DNA from: Hygrocybe punicea
Taxonomy: Eukaryota > Basidiomycota > Agaricomycetes > Agaricales > Hygrophoraceae
Length of the DNA: 64,000 nucleotides
Direction of reading: 5' to 3'
Assembly: GCA_963556145.1 (NCBI GenBank)
Contig: OY744472.1
Coordinates: 3,162,001-3,226,000 of the forward strand
Shown here: positions 36,351-48,200 of the stretch, in pieces
How positions within the stretch are numbered: the first letter of the stretch is position 1
Layout: every line of letters begins with the position of its first letter
The notes under the pieces: generated by a model
What the model was told of the DNA's origin: nothing
Database searches by the model: none
Seen by the model: only the letters and a program-made list of their open reading frames with translations
Program-made: the position numbers and the translations under genes

Positions 36351-36857
36351 TTATCCAGCAACAATTATGCTCAAATTCTTTCATGCTCCTTTCTACATGC
36401 TTCTACCATCGCCTTTGAATTCAACATTTTTTGTACTTGTATTAAAACAAATTTATCTGTTGCTTTGAATGATGTATGACTAAAATAAGGAGAGAATTCG
36501 ACAATACAATAAATGTTATCAATTAAAACATATAATGTATGTTCAGGCTCAAATTCTTTCTTGTAGATTATTAATTATAATCTCAGTCAAACGTCACATA
36601 CAAAACACACCACTGCAGCCTAGACCAATGCTATCTTGGTAATTTGCTAATTTGCTAATGGTAAAGAATAGGCAATGACGAAATCATTGCATCACGGGAA
36701 GCAACCAAATGGGAATAAACACAGCCTTCGGGCACAATATACAGTTTCAGAGCCATACAAATGGAGCGATATCATATGATCAAACTCGGCATGTTAATTG
36801 TTGTGATGCATGATCCGAACCACTAAACAAGTTAAATAGATATCACCAGATTTACTC
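36351..36857. other. Upstream region of the Helitron family-2 gene
   Basis: About 500 bp, AT-rich. At 36823-36830 it contains CTAAACAA followed by gtta, in the same position relative to the start codon (about 30 bp) as an identical motif lies upstream of the family-1 gene (8581-8588, 120 bp). It is either an old Helitron terminus or a conserved upstream element. Confidence 0.45.
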
Positions 36858-39800
36858 TTGCTCTCACAAATCCACATGTATCTCGACAATATCATCTACA
36901 CATGCTTTCTTGTCACTTCTTTACACATTCTTGCCAATGTAATACAATTTCCACAACTATGCCCAGGCCAACTCACGTACATCTCTGCTGAATCAATCGT
37001 CTTGCCTTTGGTATCGAGTTTGGTCCAGGAACTGAACATATTTCAAGGTAAAGTCATAGGACATGAGCGCTCTACCCAAGAACTGGGTGATTTTAAAGAA
37101 GAACTCATAGAACATGAGTTTGCCCCAGATCAGGGCGGTTCAGCGATACCGATACAAATAAATGCTTCACGACTTCTAAAGTTCAATCAGACAACAAAAG
37201 ATAATTTGAAACTTGATCCATTACACTTTTCAACAACAGTTAAGAATTCCACTTTCGAAATACAGATATATTCTATTGAATATGCCACATCATACTACTT
37301 ACCTTCTAAATATCTTTTTGCTTTGTATTGTTTTATGAAACCTATCACTGTTCAATATCGTTGTTGGATTATCAAGGCGTTACTCATGCAATGTCTCCTG
37401 AGACGACATGACTTCAAATTATATTTATTTCAATGTAATGCTATTGCTATGTCACAAGCAACCTTGCTGTGGATCACACTACAATTTGCAATCGCATATA
37501 GAAGATCATGCATGACTACGTTCAATTTGAATTTATTCAGAAACATGATAACATGCTTATATACAAAGTCTTTTAATAGGTTCCACTACATTGGAGGTGG
37601 TAAACAACTGCCAACATTTAACTTTAATTTTCTCCAACCATTTATGCTGCCATTCAATAATATCAACCATGATTCTAGCTTATTATTCAAATACATCAGT
37701 CATATTGATCAACACACAGCCAGAATTTTGTACGGAAATAACGATGAATATATATGCGTTCAAATGCCTTTACATGAATATCTCCCACAATTGACAGCGA
37801 AGAATATTATAGAAATAGCAACAATACATAAGATATATTTGTCAAAAACAACGCAAAGGTTACATGGACAGGATCTACTTTCCATATTGACCGAGCATAC
37901 ATGTTCGGCTTGTAAAACACATGTTTCTATTTTCCATATTCATGATGTTAAATCGAGTACAGAGCGATACATAAAATGGGCCAACAAGATATCCTCACAT
38001 TTGGAAAAACAGCAAAGCAGATTAGACTTTTGCCATAAAGAACAGTGTTATACTAAACCAGAGCAAGGAGTAAAACAAAACAAGGAAACAAATTGTGACA
38101 AATATTCCTTTCCTCCTCCTCCACCATCTATTGAGTTGAAGGAAACAATAATCCGCAACTGGTGTAAAGATTCATCACCTGAATGCCTCCAGGAAAGTGG
38201 CTGTGCTGTGTGTGGTCAATTAGTTTTGTTGAAAAATATGTCTTTATTATCTACAACAAAGGTCAATCTGAAGATATTGATCAGAGAACATATGGGAATC
38301 ACAAGACAGGAACGATATCATTGTTCTGATCCAATACAGGATATCAAAGGTCCAGTACTGGATGACACATGTAAATGGATATGCAAGCAATGTGTGGTCA
38401 GCCTGAACAAAGGTAGAACTCCCAAATATGCTTTAGCAAATGGCCTTTGGATAGGCACTATTCCTGCACAACTTCGAAATCTGACATTTGCTGAACAACT
38501 GTTGATTGCTCGTGTTCGTCACAACAAATGTATTGTACGTGTGTCATCTGGGATGCATAAAATGAAAGCAAATGCCATCATGTTTCAGAATCCAACACCA
38601 AAGATATATCAACGATTACCTCAAACAGTTAAAGAACTTGATGAAGTGTTAGCTTTCATTTTCACTGGTCCTGCCCGACCAACTCCAGAAGACATGGAGC
38701 GAACGCCTTTATTAGTTCGCAGGAAGCGGGTTTCTGCAGCTTTAGAATGGCTGAAATTGAACCACATAGACTACTATGATTTAGACATCTCCTATGAAAA
38801 CCTAGAACAATATCCAGATCATGGAATTCCTGTTGTGGTTGCATATCGACCAGCAGACACAAATAAGGAACCGGAAGCTACTAGTGCATTTGACAATGAA
38901 GTGGAAGATGGTGTGGAAGATGGGCCTTGTCCTTTTGTTGTGAGTGGGGTAACTGGTAATAATCTAGATATTACAAGTCCAAAAGCATTAATAGCTAGAG
39001 CGACAAAACATTTGATAAATGATCATGGTGGTGTTCTTGCCATAAGCCATGCTAGAAATCCAGAATCCTTCTTCAATAATCCTCAGTTATATCCTATGAT
39101 GTTTCCTTGCCTCTTTCCATATGGCTTGGGTGGCATTGGTAGTGTTGACAAAGATGTTTTAATTATTAGTGATATGATGCACAAAAGACACCTCCTGATG
39201 TACCATGACAAAAGATTTCAAACTGATCCCTATTTTCCACTGATTGCATTCAATCAGGAACAGATTAAAGACAGTACAACAGGTGGATATTTGTTGACTA
39301 ACAAACATAATTTCAATGATATTGCAGATCGCTTGATGAATATCAATACTGCTGTTTTAGATGATCTCTCTAAAAGATTGTCCAGAGGTGATAGAGTAAA
39401 ACCGGAAACACCTGAGGAAAAAGCATGCTATAAGCTCATTTCAGACTTGGACCATGTAGCTGGTCAGGTAAAAGGTTCAATTACCAACAAGAAATACATG
39501 CGAAATGAGATTTGGTCTCTGATATCCTATATTGGTGCGCCAACTTGGTTTATCACTTTTGCACCTGCAGACATCAATCACCCACTATGCTTATATTATG
39601 CTGACAACAAAGAAAAGTTTTATCCTAAGCTACGTCTACCCCAGGATTGTTACAAACTAATTGCAAATAATCCAGTGGCTGGAGCCCACTTCTTTTACTT
39701 TACTACTGAAATGTTCATCAAACACATATTAGGAATAAATGAATCTCATCCTGGTCTGTATGGAAGTACATCAGGTTATTACGGAACGGTAGAGGAACAA

Positions 39801-42800
39801 GGACATCTTACCTTGCATCTTCACATGCTGCTATGGATAAAGGGATGCCTTACACCTCAGGAAATACGTGACAAAATTATGGATGAAAATTCTGATTTTC
39901 AGAAGAGATTAGTAGAGTACTTGGAATGTTTGTGTATAGGACAATTCTTGACAGGTTCTAAAGAAGAGGTATCCCAGAAAATGGAACAGATGATGGCAAT
40001 ACCTGAATATCAACCTCCAACATGTGTTCTCCCAGATCCACCTTCATATACATGTTCTATTAATTGTCAATATCATGACAAAAGATCAACATGGTGGCAA
40101 AAGTTCACAGAGGTTGTCGATTCTCTTTTATTGCAATTAAATTTACATAACAGACACGATGGAAAAAGAAAACCATACTGTCTTAACTCTAAAGGTGATC
40201 GTAAAAGACGATTTCCAAGAGATATCTTTCACCAAACCTTTGTAGAACCTAATACTGATGCTCTCAACCTCAAGCATGGTGAGCCTTGGATGAACACAGT
40301 AACACCTGAAGTAACTTATATGCTGCGATGTAATTCTGATGTGACTAGTTTGTTATCTGGTACTGCTATAAAGGCAATAGTTGCATATGTAACAGATTAT
40401 ATTACAAAGATGTCTTTGAAAACCTATAGCATTTTTGAAGTAATAAAAAGTGTTTTTGATAGGAATTCCGAAATGATTGGTGGAGATTTAAACAGGAAAA
40501 ACAAAGTCAGAAAATTATTTACACAAATAGTCAATTCTCTCACCTCCAAAATGGAGATTGGTGCTCCAATGGCTTCATTATACGTGCTCGGAAATCCTGA
40601 TCACTATGCCAGTCATAAATTTGTACCATTCTTTTGGAGATCTTATGTTAAAGAGGTCATCAGTGCATGGTCTGATGAAGAAATTGCTAATACATGTGAA
40701 GATGAAAATCACGCTCAAAAAGTTGTGATTGGTAAACAAAATGGATCATACATAGGACTTTCCAAAGTAAATGATTATATGTTCAGACCGACTTTGTATA
40801 ATAATGTATTACTGTATAACTGGATACGTCTTGCCACTATGGAACCAAATAAAAGTGGTACAAAAAGAAAAACCCAAATGACTAGCAAAGAATCAACACA
40901 AAGCCAACTTTTTGATGAGGTAGAATTTGATGATGTGTCTGACACCTTTATTGAACATACCAATATTGACTATTCTGATGATGATAGCTTGTCTGAGGTT
41001 AGTGATGATGATATGTTCATGCAAATCGATGAAATTCAGAAGCCTGACAGCTTAAATAAAAAGAACAAGAATGATAATACAAGCACAGACATAGGTGATG
41101 AATCAGATGAAGTTGGTGAAATAGAAATGGATATATCGACAAAAAATAAAAAAGATTATACTTTGCAATGCAATCATGCACAATATCTGACCCACCATGC
41201 AAAAATGAAAGGAAATGATCCCTTCATAGTTCCTAATTTCATTCCAAACAATTTACCAAGGGCTGACCGTGGTGATCGAGAATATTATTGTTGTACAATG
41301 TTAACTTTTTTCAAGCCATGGAGAAATGGCAAAGAAATCAAAAATAAATTACAAACATGGGACAATGCTTTCACAAATTATAAGTTTTCTAAAAGACAGC
41401 TTGAAATCATGAAATACTTTGGTCTGCGATATGAGTGTCTTGATGCAAGAGATGATTTCTCTGCTAAACGTCAAAAGAATAATACTGAAGATATCAAATA
41501 TTCATGGGCTACTTCAAACAATTTTGATGAAATGGATGACATGCACAATGCTGAACTAGCATGTAACGGAGATGATTTCAATGATACTCTTGATGAAAAT
41601 ACAGACACAGAATTACTTGTGACACTTGGTTATAAGGGAAAAAAAAGAAAGGATGAAATGCTAATAGCTGAAAGAACCATGAAAAGGGCAGGATGGCTTG
41701 ATAACTGTATTGATGGTATCCCAGATATAGGACCATTAATACCTGTAGAACCCTCTGTAACACAATCAGCAAAATTATGGAGAGCCACGGTCCTTGCCAA
41801 GAAAAAGGAAATCATTGAAGAACGAAATAAAAATTTGCCATCAAAGACAGGGACCATAACTAAATTGTCAAATTTTCAATATAATAATATAAAAATAGTC
41901 GATGCAGCATACATCCACCACATGTTTATTCCTGCCAACAAAGCTGATCTTCATCTAATTGATATAACTATCAATGATTTCAAGTTGAATACAGACCAAA
42001 AAAGAGCATTTCATATCATTGCCAATCACTCTACCTTGATTAACAGTTCAGAGAAGCTACGCATGTATCTTGGTGGTATGGCAGGCACGGGAAAATCACA
42101 AGTAATCAAAGCATTGATTTGTTTTTTTGGTAAACACAATCAGAGTCATCGGTTTTTGGTTCTTGCTCCAACTGGTGGTACTGCTGCCCTTGTAAATGGA
42201 TCTACATATCACTCCATTCTTGGAATTAATCACGGAGGATCATCTCGTTCCCTTGCACAAGTCCGTGCCAATCTTGATGGTTTGGATTACATTTTCATTG
42301 ATGAAGTATCAATGTTATCCTGCAGAGATATGTATAAAATCAGTGCTCAATGTGCAAAAGCACGTGCCATTTATGATGAACCCTTTGGTGGCATTAATAT
42401 GATATTTGCTGGGGATTTCGCCCAACTTCCACCAGCTATGAGTGGTGCTCCTTTGTATTCTGGATCCGTTGGAGTCCAAATCAATTCCAGTCAAACTATA
42501 GCAAATCAGGAAGCTGCCATAGACAAAGCTCTTTGGCATCAGATTACAACGGTTGTGATATTACGTGACAAACCAATCAGTCAAAAGAAGATGTCCAACT
42601 GAGACAGGCATTGGAAAACATGAGATACAAAGCATGTACTTCCGAAGATATTGCATTTCTTCGTACTCTTATTGCAGGAAAAGGTCCAAATGATCCAAAA
42701 TTAGCCCAAAAGAAGTTCAGGAATGTATCAGTTGTTACTGCATTGAATGCACAAAAAGACAAAATCAATGAACTTGGTGTCCAACGTTTTGCTGCTGAGA

Positions 42801-44662
42801 ATAAAAGACTATTAACATCATTTTATTCAATAGACAGATGGAATGATCATACTAATTTCAAGAACAAAAGAAAATCTGATTATGGATCAACAATTGCAGA
42901 TCCTGTTCGACACACAAGAATATTAGAACCTTCACTCCAGAAATTACTATGGAACCAACCACATGCATCATCCTCGGATCATATACCAGGAAAATTGGAG
43001 TTATGTATAGGCATGCCAGTGATGCTGAGAAACAATGATGCAACAGAGTGCTGCATTACCAAAGGAGCTGAGGCGGTTGTTGTAGGTTGGCAGAGTGCAA
43101 CAGGCCCAGAACAACAGATTGTACTGGACACTTTATTTGTCAGATTAATAAATCCTCCAAAAAACATATACATAGATGACCTTCCTGAAAATGTGGTGCC
43201 AATTACAAAACATATCACTTCCACTATGTATTCATTACCCAATGATGATGTGATATCCTTGTCAAGAGAACAAGTGTTGGTACTCCCTAATTTTGCCATG
43301 ACTGGTTATGCATGTCAAGGGCGTACCCATCCTAACAATGTAGTTGATCTCAGTAGTTGTAGAAACCACCAATCTTATTATACTTGCTTATCTAGAAGTG
43401 CAACTGCTGCAGGAACCATCATTGTTCAAGGCTTTGATCCTAAGGTAATTACTGGTGGTGCTTCTGGATATCTAAGACAAGAATTCAGAGAATTAGAAAT
43501 TTTAGATGAAATAACCAAACTCAAATATCAAGGACTTTTACCAAGCCATATTAATGGAGATCAACGAAATTCTATCATTGATCAATTTAGAAGATGGAAA
43601 GGAAAGTCATATGTTCCAAAACATGTTCATTCTGCTATTGCATGGAAAGCCACGGAGCAACTAAACCAATACACAGCACAGCCCTCTCCATGGCAATTAA
43701 TTAAACCTATGAACAAAAATCAAAAGGCAAATTTCAGAAACCTCAACTTTGTTCCTGCAAAAGGAACTGTTTCAGTCACTGTTGCTCATAAGAATTTCAC
43801 AGCCAATGTATTGCAAAATAAAAAACGAAAATTAGAACAAGTTGTAAGTTCATCTTCCATAGTGAAAAAAAGACAAAAAACAAGTACTATTGAATTAAAT
43901 GAACCAAAAGGGTTTATATGGGATGCGCAAGATTGGAGCTGTGCTTATGATTCACTCTTTACAATATTACTAGCAATATGGAATGACAATGCATCAAGTT
44001 GGAAAAAAAGATTCAACAGCATCAATGAAATATTAAAGATTTTGAGCTTAGGATTCAAACGATCAAAGAATAACACAACAGATTTAGAAACAGTTAGAAA
44101 TGCAATCAGACATTTATTGCATCAAGATAAACCCGAAATATTTCCTTATGGTCAAATTGGTATTGCCATAAGTGATTTAGCTCATTATATAATGAAGCCA
44201 AATAAAGCAATGACTTCATCTTATCTTAAATGTATAAATTGTGAAAACATAATCCTTCTGGAAAATGATAGATGTGATGCTACTTTTCATTGTCCATATT
44301 CATTTTCTGGAACAATCTCAGCATATCTTGCTCAAATCATAGTCAATAGACAACGACATAAATGTCAATTGTGTAAGGGAGAGGTTATAAAATTTATTAC
44401 ATTCAATAAAATTCCTCCTCTGATCATGTTTACAATTGACTCTATTGAAAATTTAATAGTGAGTCGAATTATAAACATGTCAATTGATGAGATATTCACC
44501 ACCTATACACTGAGAGGAATTGTGTACTTTGGTCATGCACATTTTACTGTTCGCTTATTTGTTAATGGTATGGTATGGTTGGATGATGGCATGTTAACAA
44601 AATCAATTTGTATTAATGAAGGAAACATGGATAACTTCTCCAAGATGGATTTATTGTCATGA
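36858..44662 (+). pseudogene. Helitron family-2 Rep-Pif1 helicase, one frameshift from intact
   Basis: Rolling-circle transposase of about 2600 residues. Domains: N-terminal region with Cys pairs (CAVCGQ, CKQC); Helitron N-terminal domain (RVRHNKCIVRVSSGMHKM, FPYGLGGIGS); Rep nuclease with HLHMLLW near 39820 and AYVTDYITK near 40390 (two-Tyr motif); acidic linker (40920-41150); Pif1-type helicase with GMAGTGKSQ near 42080, FIDEVSML near 42295, GDFAQLPP near 42412 and NFAMTGYACQGRT near 43290; and a C-terminal cysteine-protease-like region (DWSCAYDSL 43930, two CxxC, GHAHFTVR 44535, WLDDGM 44580). The frame runs 36858-42602, then shifts by one near 42590, within a stretch that matches ILRENMRQ in family 1, and continues to 44662. 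No other break is seen over 7.8 kb. A 24-nt gtgac..aaag stretch there is too short for an intron. Confidence 0.93.
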
Positions 44663-44772
44663 AATAGTAATAATGCTGTACTATTTGTGTATGCACAATT
44701 TTAATATTTGTTTTTATTGCGAAAAAGGGACGAGTAACATGCCATGCAAAGCAACGGCCCACACCCCACTAG
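44663..44772 (+). mobile_element. Giant Helitron 3' tail and CTAG terminus
   Basis: 110 bp from the stop codon to CTAG (44769-44772), followed by the T of the target. acgagt, atgccatgc and ggccca are shared in order with the family-1 terminus. The pre-terminal hairpin is weak (GCC/GGC around a 12-nt loop). Confidence 0.8.
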
Positions 44773-44999
44773 TCAGAACATCCACATTGGGATGTCCAGA
44801 TTGGGACAACAGTGAGCAGGAGGCGGGGCCGGAAACACACTATAGTCCGAGGCCAGATGTTAAAAATTTTCTAAGTACCCTATAGCTATTGAACATTTAT
44901 TGAAGGAGGCCCTAGCTACGATAAATATCCTCTAGTTAGAGGTGTCACCCAGATAGGATGTAACCTCTAATTAGAGGGGTTTGGTGGGCTTCACAGGTG
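44773..44999 (-). repeat. KDZ right TIR, outer part
   Basis: Inverted match of 13810-14036, ending CTTCACAGGTG, then target duplication TCTACAAC (45000-45007). Confidence 0.93.
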
Positions 45000-45209
45000 T
45001 CTACAACTCATCATCCACTAAATATTGTCCAAATATAATTACAGGAGCAGATAGCCCCTCAAGAATAGTACAACTTTCCCTCTATACCCATCTCAATCCA
45101 TGCAGTATTTCATGAGATACAAGATTCAGCATTGGAAATTCCACTAAGTCCATATTTCTCAATTGATTGAAAAAAGTGCATTTACTGCCAAGAATTACGC
45201 AAACGGCTG

Positions 45210-48200
45210 TAAAGATATTGATCATATAGGAAGTCATGTCAAAGGATCACTCACAAGCAAGAAATATATGAGAAATGAAGTATGGTCTCTGATGTCCTTT
45301 GTGGGTGCACCTTCATGGTTTATCACATTTTCACCTGCAGATAACATGCATCCACTGTCTTTATATTTTGCTGATACCAAAGAAACCTTTACACCTGAGC
45401 TTAGAGGATATGATGAGCGGTACAGACTTATTGCAGAAAATCCAGTGGCTGGTGCTAGATTCTTTCACTTTATGGTAGAACTATTTATCAAACATGTCCT
45501 GGGAGTTGGTTCAAACCATTCTGGCTTTTACGGTGACACCAAGGCATACTATGGCACAGTGGAGCAACAAGGTCGTCTCACTCTTCACATGCACATGCTA
45601 CTATGGCTCAAAGGATGTCTGTCACCTCAGGAAATCAGAGATAGAATAATGGATCCAAATTCAGATTTTCAACAAGCTTTTGTTCAGTATCTAGAAAGTG
45701 TGCACATTGGTGAATTTATGACTGGATCCATGGCTGAAGTCAAAGCTAACATCAACCAGAAATCTGAACAAGAAGACTCTAAGGATCCAACTCAAATGTT
45801 GCCTGAAGCACCCCCACCTATGTGTATAATTAGGCATGATGTGGATGGTGACAACAATTGTAATGATTGTAAACAAGTGAATTCTTGGTGGGATAGATAT
45901 GAAATTCTTGGTGGGATAGATATGAAAACACTGTTGATCATTTGATTTTATGCTCCAATGTTCATAATTGTGGTAGAAATAGTTCAAAGAATGAGAAAGT
46001 GCAGAGAAAAGATAGACCCAGTTGCATGAACAAACATGGTAAATGCAAAGCTAGATTTCCCAGACCTGTGTTTGAATCAACACAAGTAGACCCAAAAACT
46101 GGTGCATTGAACATGAAAAAGGGAGAAGCATGGATTAATACATTGACACTGCTTGTGACATTTTTACTGCGCTGCAATTCTGATATTACAAGTCTTCTTT
46201 CTGGTACTGCAATCAAAGCCATTGTAGCCTATATCTCTGACTATATTACAAAACCTGGATTGAAAACCTATAGCATATTTGATACCATCAGAAGTGTGTT
46301 TGATAGAAACTCAGAAATGCTTGGAGGATCCATGAAATGAAAAGACAAAGCTAGAAAACTCATCACCCAGATCATAAATGCTTTAACTTCAAAACTTGAA
46401 ATTGGTGGTCCAATGGTTTCAATGTATCTGCTTGGCAACCCTGACCATTATACCAGTCACAAATTCATCCCTGTCTACTGGAGAAACTATGTGAGAGAAG
46501 CCCAGCAAGCTTGGAATCCAGACGACAATGATGACATGCAAGTGGACTCTGAAAAAGTTGTATTGTACAATCAAAAGGGAAAATTCATAGGATTATCTGC
46601 TGTGTATGACTACATTTACAGACCAACTCATTATGAAGACATGAATTTATATGAATGGGTGCAGGGTGCAGAAAGAATCAAGAGAAACATTGAAAAACCT
46701 CATGATGAAATAAACAGTGATGATGAGTTAGATGTCCTGCAATCTGAGCCACAAACTGCAACTCATAAAAAAACTTGGAGATCTAATGTATCTACCAGTA
46801 ATGACTTGAGCATAGAATTTGATGATCTGAACATAAAAGATGATGACAATTTCATAGAATGTGATTCAGAAGACAATGAGTCTGATAGCACTGAGTCTGT
46901 CCAAGAAGATACCAAGCTTTTTCTAGAAGATCACCCATTATATGAATCACACTGTATAGAATTCAGTGAAAAGAAGAAGTATGTTGTTCCAAACTTTGTT
47001 GGTGGTTCAATGCCCAGACGTGATAGAGGAGACAGAGAATACTATTGCACCACAATGCTCACTGTGTTCAAACCATGGAGATCTGGTCATGACCTGAAAA
47101 GTAACCTGGAATCATGGGATGAAGCATTCACTGATCATGAATTCACTAATAGACAATTAGATATCATGGACAACTTTGATCTGAGATATGAATGCCTTGA
47201 TGCTAGAGATGACTATTCTGCTCAGCTTAGACAAGGAGCAGTGTTAGATGGTACTTGTCCTCAATTTATGACTTCAGACATGATTTCACACTTGGATGAT
47301 GACAACATTCAAAATGGTGGTGACTTTGGAGATGATAATTATGAGCAGGACAAAAACAATGCAGATTATGGCACTAACAAATACTCTGAACTTGGTCAAC
47401 ATGGTAGACTGATCAAAGCTCAAATGGATGCCACTGAATATATTGTCAGAAATATTGGTTGGCTTGATCCATGTCCAGATAGTTCAATTACAGTCAATTC
47501 TGCTCCACTTGAAGTTGAAATGAATCAACCTGGTAGTCAATGGAAACAACTTGTTCAAGAACAGAGCCAAGGAATACTAGATGAGCACAATCAACATATT
47601 CCTGCAAACTCAAAGTCTACTGCACACAAAACATATACTGATCCAAATGAAAATGATGTGATGATTGTAGACCAATCATACTTGATGCAAACTTTCAGAG
47701 CTGAAAATGCACACAGACAACAGCTAATTGATGCTACAGTTAGAAAATTCAGCCTGAACACTGAGCAAAAAAGAGCCTTTAGGATTATTGCAAATCATGC
47801 TTCCTCTCCTAACAGTGACCAGTTGAAAATGAATATTGCTGGAATGGCTGGCACTGGAAAATCACAAGTCATCAAAGCAGTTGTTGATTTCTTTGACAAT
47901 GCACATGAGTCTCACAGATTTGTTATTCTTGGTCCTACTGGTGCATCTGCAGCTCTGCAAAATGGTTCAACTTATCACTACTTCTTGGGCATCAATCCAA
48001 ACATGTCAAATAGAAATGAAACAATGGGCATTGCTCAGCTCAAAGGTAGACTAGAAGGAGTTGACTATATTTTCATTGATGAAGTCTCCATGTTGTCTTG
48101 TCATGATCTCTACAAAATCAGTGCCAGACTGGCTAAAGCTTGGAACATACATGAGATGCCATTTGGTGGAATCAACATGATATTTGCTGGAGACTTTGCA

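Larger units (their letters stand above)
20991..44772 (+). mobile_element. Giant Helitron (23.8 kb) with cargo genes
   Basis: The two halves of the KDZ right TIR define the insertion exactly. The left flank ends in A (20990), the right flank begins with T (44773), and the inserted DNA ends in CTAG (44769-44772), as for canonical Helitrons. The 5' end is TTATGAGTCCCTATAAGGG, with a CCCT..AGGG palindrome rather than the usual TC. The Rep-helicase gene occupies 36858-44662. The 3' 60 bp (acgagt...atgccatgc...agca...ggccca) resemble the family-1 terminus. The 5' 15.8 kb carry non-transposition genes. A single insertion is the simplest reading; stacked insertions sharing this site cannot be excluded without a second copy. 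Confidence 0.8.
13810..44999. mobile_element. KDZ transposon (about 7.4 kb when unnested)
   Basis: Ends CACCTGTGAAG (13810) and CTTCACAGGTG (ending 44999) are flanked by an 8-bp duplication TCTACAAC at 13802-13809 and 45000-45007. Element sequence is 13810-20990 plus 44773-44999, 7408 bp. It has a KDZ transposase (minus), a gene with two RNase H1-N-terminal-like segments (minus) and a third gene (plus). It sits in the right arm of the foldback MITE and is itself interrupted at 20990/44773 by the large Helitron. 8-bp duplications are known for Zisupton-type elements. Confidence 0.9.
11545..45209. mobile_element. Foldback MITE (about 0.81 kb when unnested), TA target
   Basis: Outer ends cagccgtttgc (11545) and gcaaacggctg (ending 45209) are flanked by TA at 11543-11544 and 45210-45211. 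The left arm is about 385 bp (11545-11930). The right arm is in two pieces, 13606-13809 and 45008-45209. Removing the nested LTR and KDZ elements leaves two arms of about 405 bp meeting at a short loop. There is no coding capacity. TA duplication fits a Tc1/mariner-type or similar transposase acting in trans. The coordinates cover everything nested inside it. Confidence 0.88.

Noticed and set aside
20991..36850. Cargo region as an integrated large DNA virus or a Starship-type element
   Set aside because: No capsid, DNA polymerase, packaging ATPase or tyrosine recombinase is seen; borders fit a Helitron.
42590..42613. A 24-nt intron joining the two helicase frames of the giant Helitron
   Set aside because: Far shorter than every other intron here (45-65 nt), and family 1 codes through this site; a frameshift is simpler.
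11545..45209. A single 33.7-kb giant transposon with TA duplications
   Set aside because: The arms are those of a 0.8-kb foldback MITE, and the extra length is fully explained by nested LTR, KDZ and Helitron insertions with their own duplications.
2514..46340. Recurrent in-frame TGA as a recoded codon
   Set aside because: TAG also occurs, frameshifts accompany the TGAs, and intact genes here use TGA as a stop.
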